A stretch of 6,796 nucleotides of DNA from a bacterium (lineage in GTDB: Bacteria > Tectomicrobia > Entotheonellia > Entotheonellales > Entotheonellaceae): the NCBI GenBank assembly GCA_027294925.1, contig JAPULM010000310.1, positions 1 through 6,796 of the forward strand. The letters are read 5' to 3'. Below are positions 5,686-6,796 of this stretch, piece by piece (the stretch's first letter is position 1; each line of letters begins with the position of its first letter). Made by a program: the position numbers and the translations under genes. The notes under the pieces were generated by a model that did not search any database, had not been told where the DNA came from, and saw only the letters and a program-made list of their open reading frames with translations.

Positions 5686-6796
5686 GACAGAACAACTGGC
5701 GCGATTTATTGCCGACACGACCTATGACCAGTTGCCCGCTAAGGTGGTCAAAGCGGCCAAGATAGGTATTCTGGACGGGGTGGCCAATTTGCTGGCCGGC
5801 TCCACCCAGCCACTGGCTGCGACGATGAATCGCTACGTCGAGCAAATGGGAGGAGCACCCGATTGCAGCGTCGTGGGTCGGGGCTACAAAACAAATGCCT
5901 TCTTTGCCGCCTTCGTCAACGGTGTTTTTCTTCATTGTCTCGATTTTGAAATTCAAGGCGCCATCCCGACCCATGGCACCTCAGCCTGTCTGCCGCCGGC
6001 CCTGGCTTTGGGTGAGATGAACGGTGCGTCGGGCAAAAGCCTGATCGCTGCCTATGTCGTCGGCTGGGAGCTTCAGGCGAGGTTACGGACTGCGACAGTA
6101 GAGGCAGACTTGCGTGGTTTCCACCCACCAGGCATTTTTGGCCCCATCGGGGCGGTTGCCGCCAGTGCCAATGTATCGGGGCTAGACTTCAACCAAGTCC
6201 GCATGGCTTTAGGTATTGCCGCCTCGCATACCGGTGGGCTGACGGCCAATACCGGCACCACGGTCAAAGCCACGCATCCCGGTTCAGCGGCGCGGCACGG
6301 CGTGGAAGCCGCATTATTGGCCAGTAACGGCTTCATTAGCAACGATAGCATCATCGAAGCCCGTCAGGGTTATATCGACGCCCTGTTTGGCGGCACTTGC
6401 GATCGAGAGTTACTGACCCGTGACCTGGGTACAACCTTCCAGCTAGTGCAACCGGGCTTCAATATCAAACACTACCCGGCACAAATCTATATGCAATGGC
6501 CGATTGAAGCTGCGTTGATGGTCCGGCGTCAACACGACTTTCGTCTCGAGGATGTTGCCTATGTGGAGTTGGAAATACCCACCGGGCGCGGTGGTAGTTC
6601 TCGCCCCAATCCGGCTAGCGGACTGGACGGCAAGTTCAGCTTTGAGTACTGTGCCGCCGTTGCTCTGGTCGAGGGGCAGGTCAATATGGCCTCTTTTAGT
6701 GACGCTACCCGCTCTTCACCTCAGGTGGAAGCGATGCTGCATAAGGTCAGGATCAAACCAAACCCGGCAATCCCATCGGATATTGGCCGCACCTGG
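5678..6796 (+). CDS. MmgE/PrpD family protein, 3'-truncated by window edge
   Basis: The frame is open from ATG 5678 to the last base, giving 373 residues of a family usually near 450. MmgE/PrpD enzymes are cytosolic lyases or epimerases acting on carboxylic acids; members include 2-methylcitrate dehydratase (PrpD) and cis-aconitate decarboxylase. Family features are an all-helical N-terminus with LARFI (7-11) and DQLP (17-20), HCLDFEIQ (86-93), PTHGTSACLPPALALGE (97-113), GFHPPGIFGPIGA (147-159), VKATHPGSAARHG (196-208), IKHYP (263-267) and the FSFEYCAAVALVEG block (320-333). By recall of cis-aconitate decarboxylase, D89, H99 and K197 fit its catalytic Asp, His and Lys, while its loop Thr is Q93 here. 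In-frame ATGs at 5654 and 5657 would add eight or seven residues. I prefer 5678 because the GGAGGGGG tract (5659-5666) can serve only it, though at long spacing. No prp genes are visible nearby, so the substrate is unknown. Confidence 0.88.
   Translation, partial: MHETEQLARFIADTTYDQLPAKVVKAAKIGILDGVANLLAGSTQPLAATMNRYVEQMGGAPDCSVVGRGYKTNAFFAAFVNGVFLHCLDFEIQGAIPTHGTSACLPPALALGEMNGASGKSLIAAYVVGWELQARLRTATVEADLRGFHPPGIFGPIGAVAASANVSGLDFNQVRMALGIAASHTGGLTANTGTTVKATHPGSAARHGVEAALLASNGFISNDSIIEARQGYIDALFGGTCDRELLTRDLGTTFQLVQPGFNIKHYPAQIYMQWPIEAALMVRRQHDFRLEDVAYVELEIPTGRGGSSRPNPASGLDGKFSFEYCAAVALVEGQVNMASFSDATRSSPQVEAMLHKVRIKPNPAIPSDIGRTW

Noticed and set aside
5642..6354. Minus-strand frames opposite the MmgE/PrpD gene
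   Set aside because: They are antisense shadows of a gene with clear family motifs across the whole stretch.

Overview
The window most likely comes from a proteobacterium, possibly gammaproteobacterial. The DUF2339-DUF3999 gene pair is typical of that phylum, genes are tightly packed, Shine-Dalgarno sites are recognisable and base composition is moderately GC-rich. This assignment is inference: no rRNA, tRNA or other phylogenetic marker is present. There is no mobile element, CRISPR array, tRNA or rRNA.

Layout. (1) 1-1002, plus strand: the 3' portion of a DUF3326 gene whose start lies off the left edge. (2) 1003-1107: a short gap between convergent genes with one weak hairpin. (3) 5222-1108, minus strand: a two-gene operon. 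The upstream gene encodes an 897-residue polytopic inner-membrane protein (DUF2339). The downstream gene encodes a 474-residue exported, C-terminally anchored protein (DUF3999). They overlap by an ATGA stop/start with a strong AGGAGG site. (4) 5223-5677: a 455-base region between divergent genes. It holds a cluster of overlapping inverted repeats at 5342-5395 (one a perfect 12-bp stem), a smaller perfect inverted repeat at 5295-5309, a weak plus-strand promoter candidate and a possible 23-codon leader ORF. (5) 5678-6796, plus strand: an MmgE/PrpD-family gene cut off by the right edge after 373 codons.

Functional reading. The three transcription units show no obvious shared pathway. The DUF2339/DUF3999 pair looks like one membrane-plus-periplasm module of unknown function. 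The MmgE/PrpD protein belongs to a fold that includes 2-methylcitrate dehydratase and cis-aconitate decarboxylase, but no methylcitrate-cycle genes are visible beside it and its active-site loop departs from the usual motif, so its substrate is unknown. DUF3326 is a conserved uncharacterised family. The least explained part is the structured intergenic region. I see no convincing evidence of a wholly new multi-gene system.
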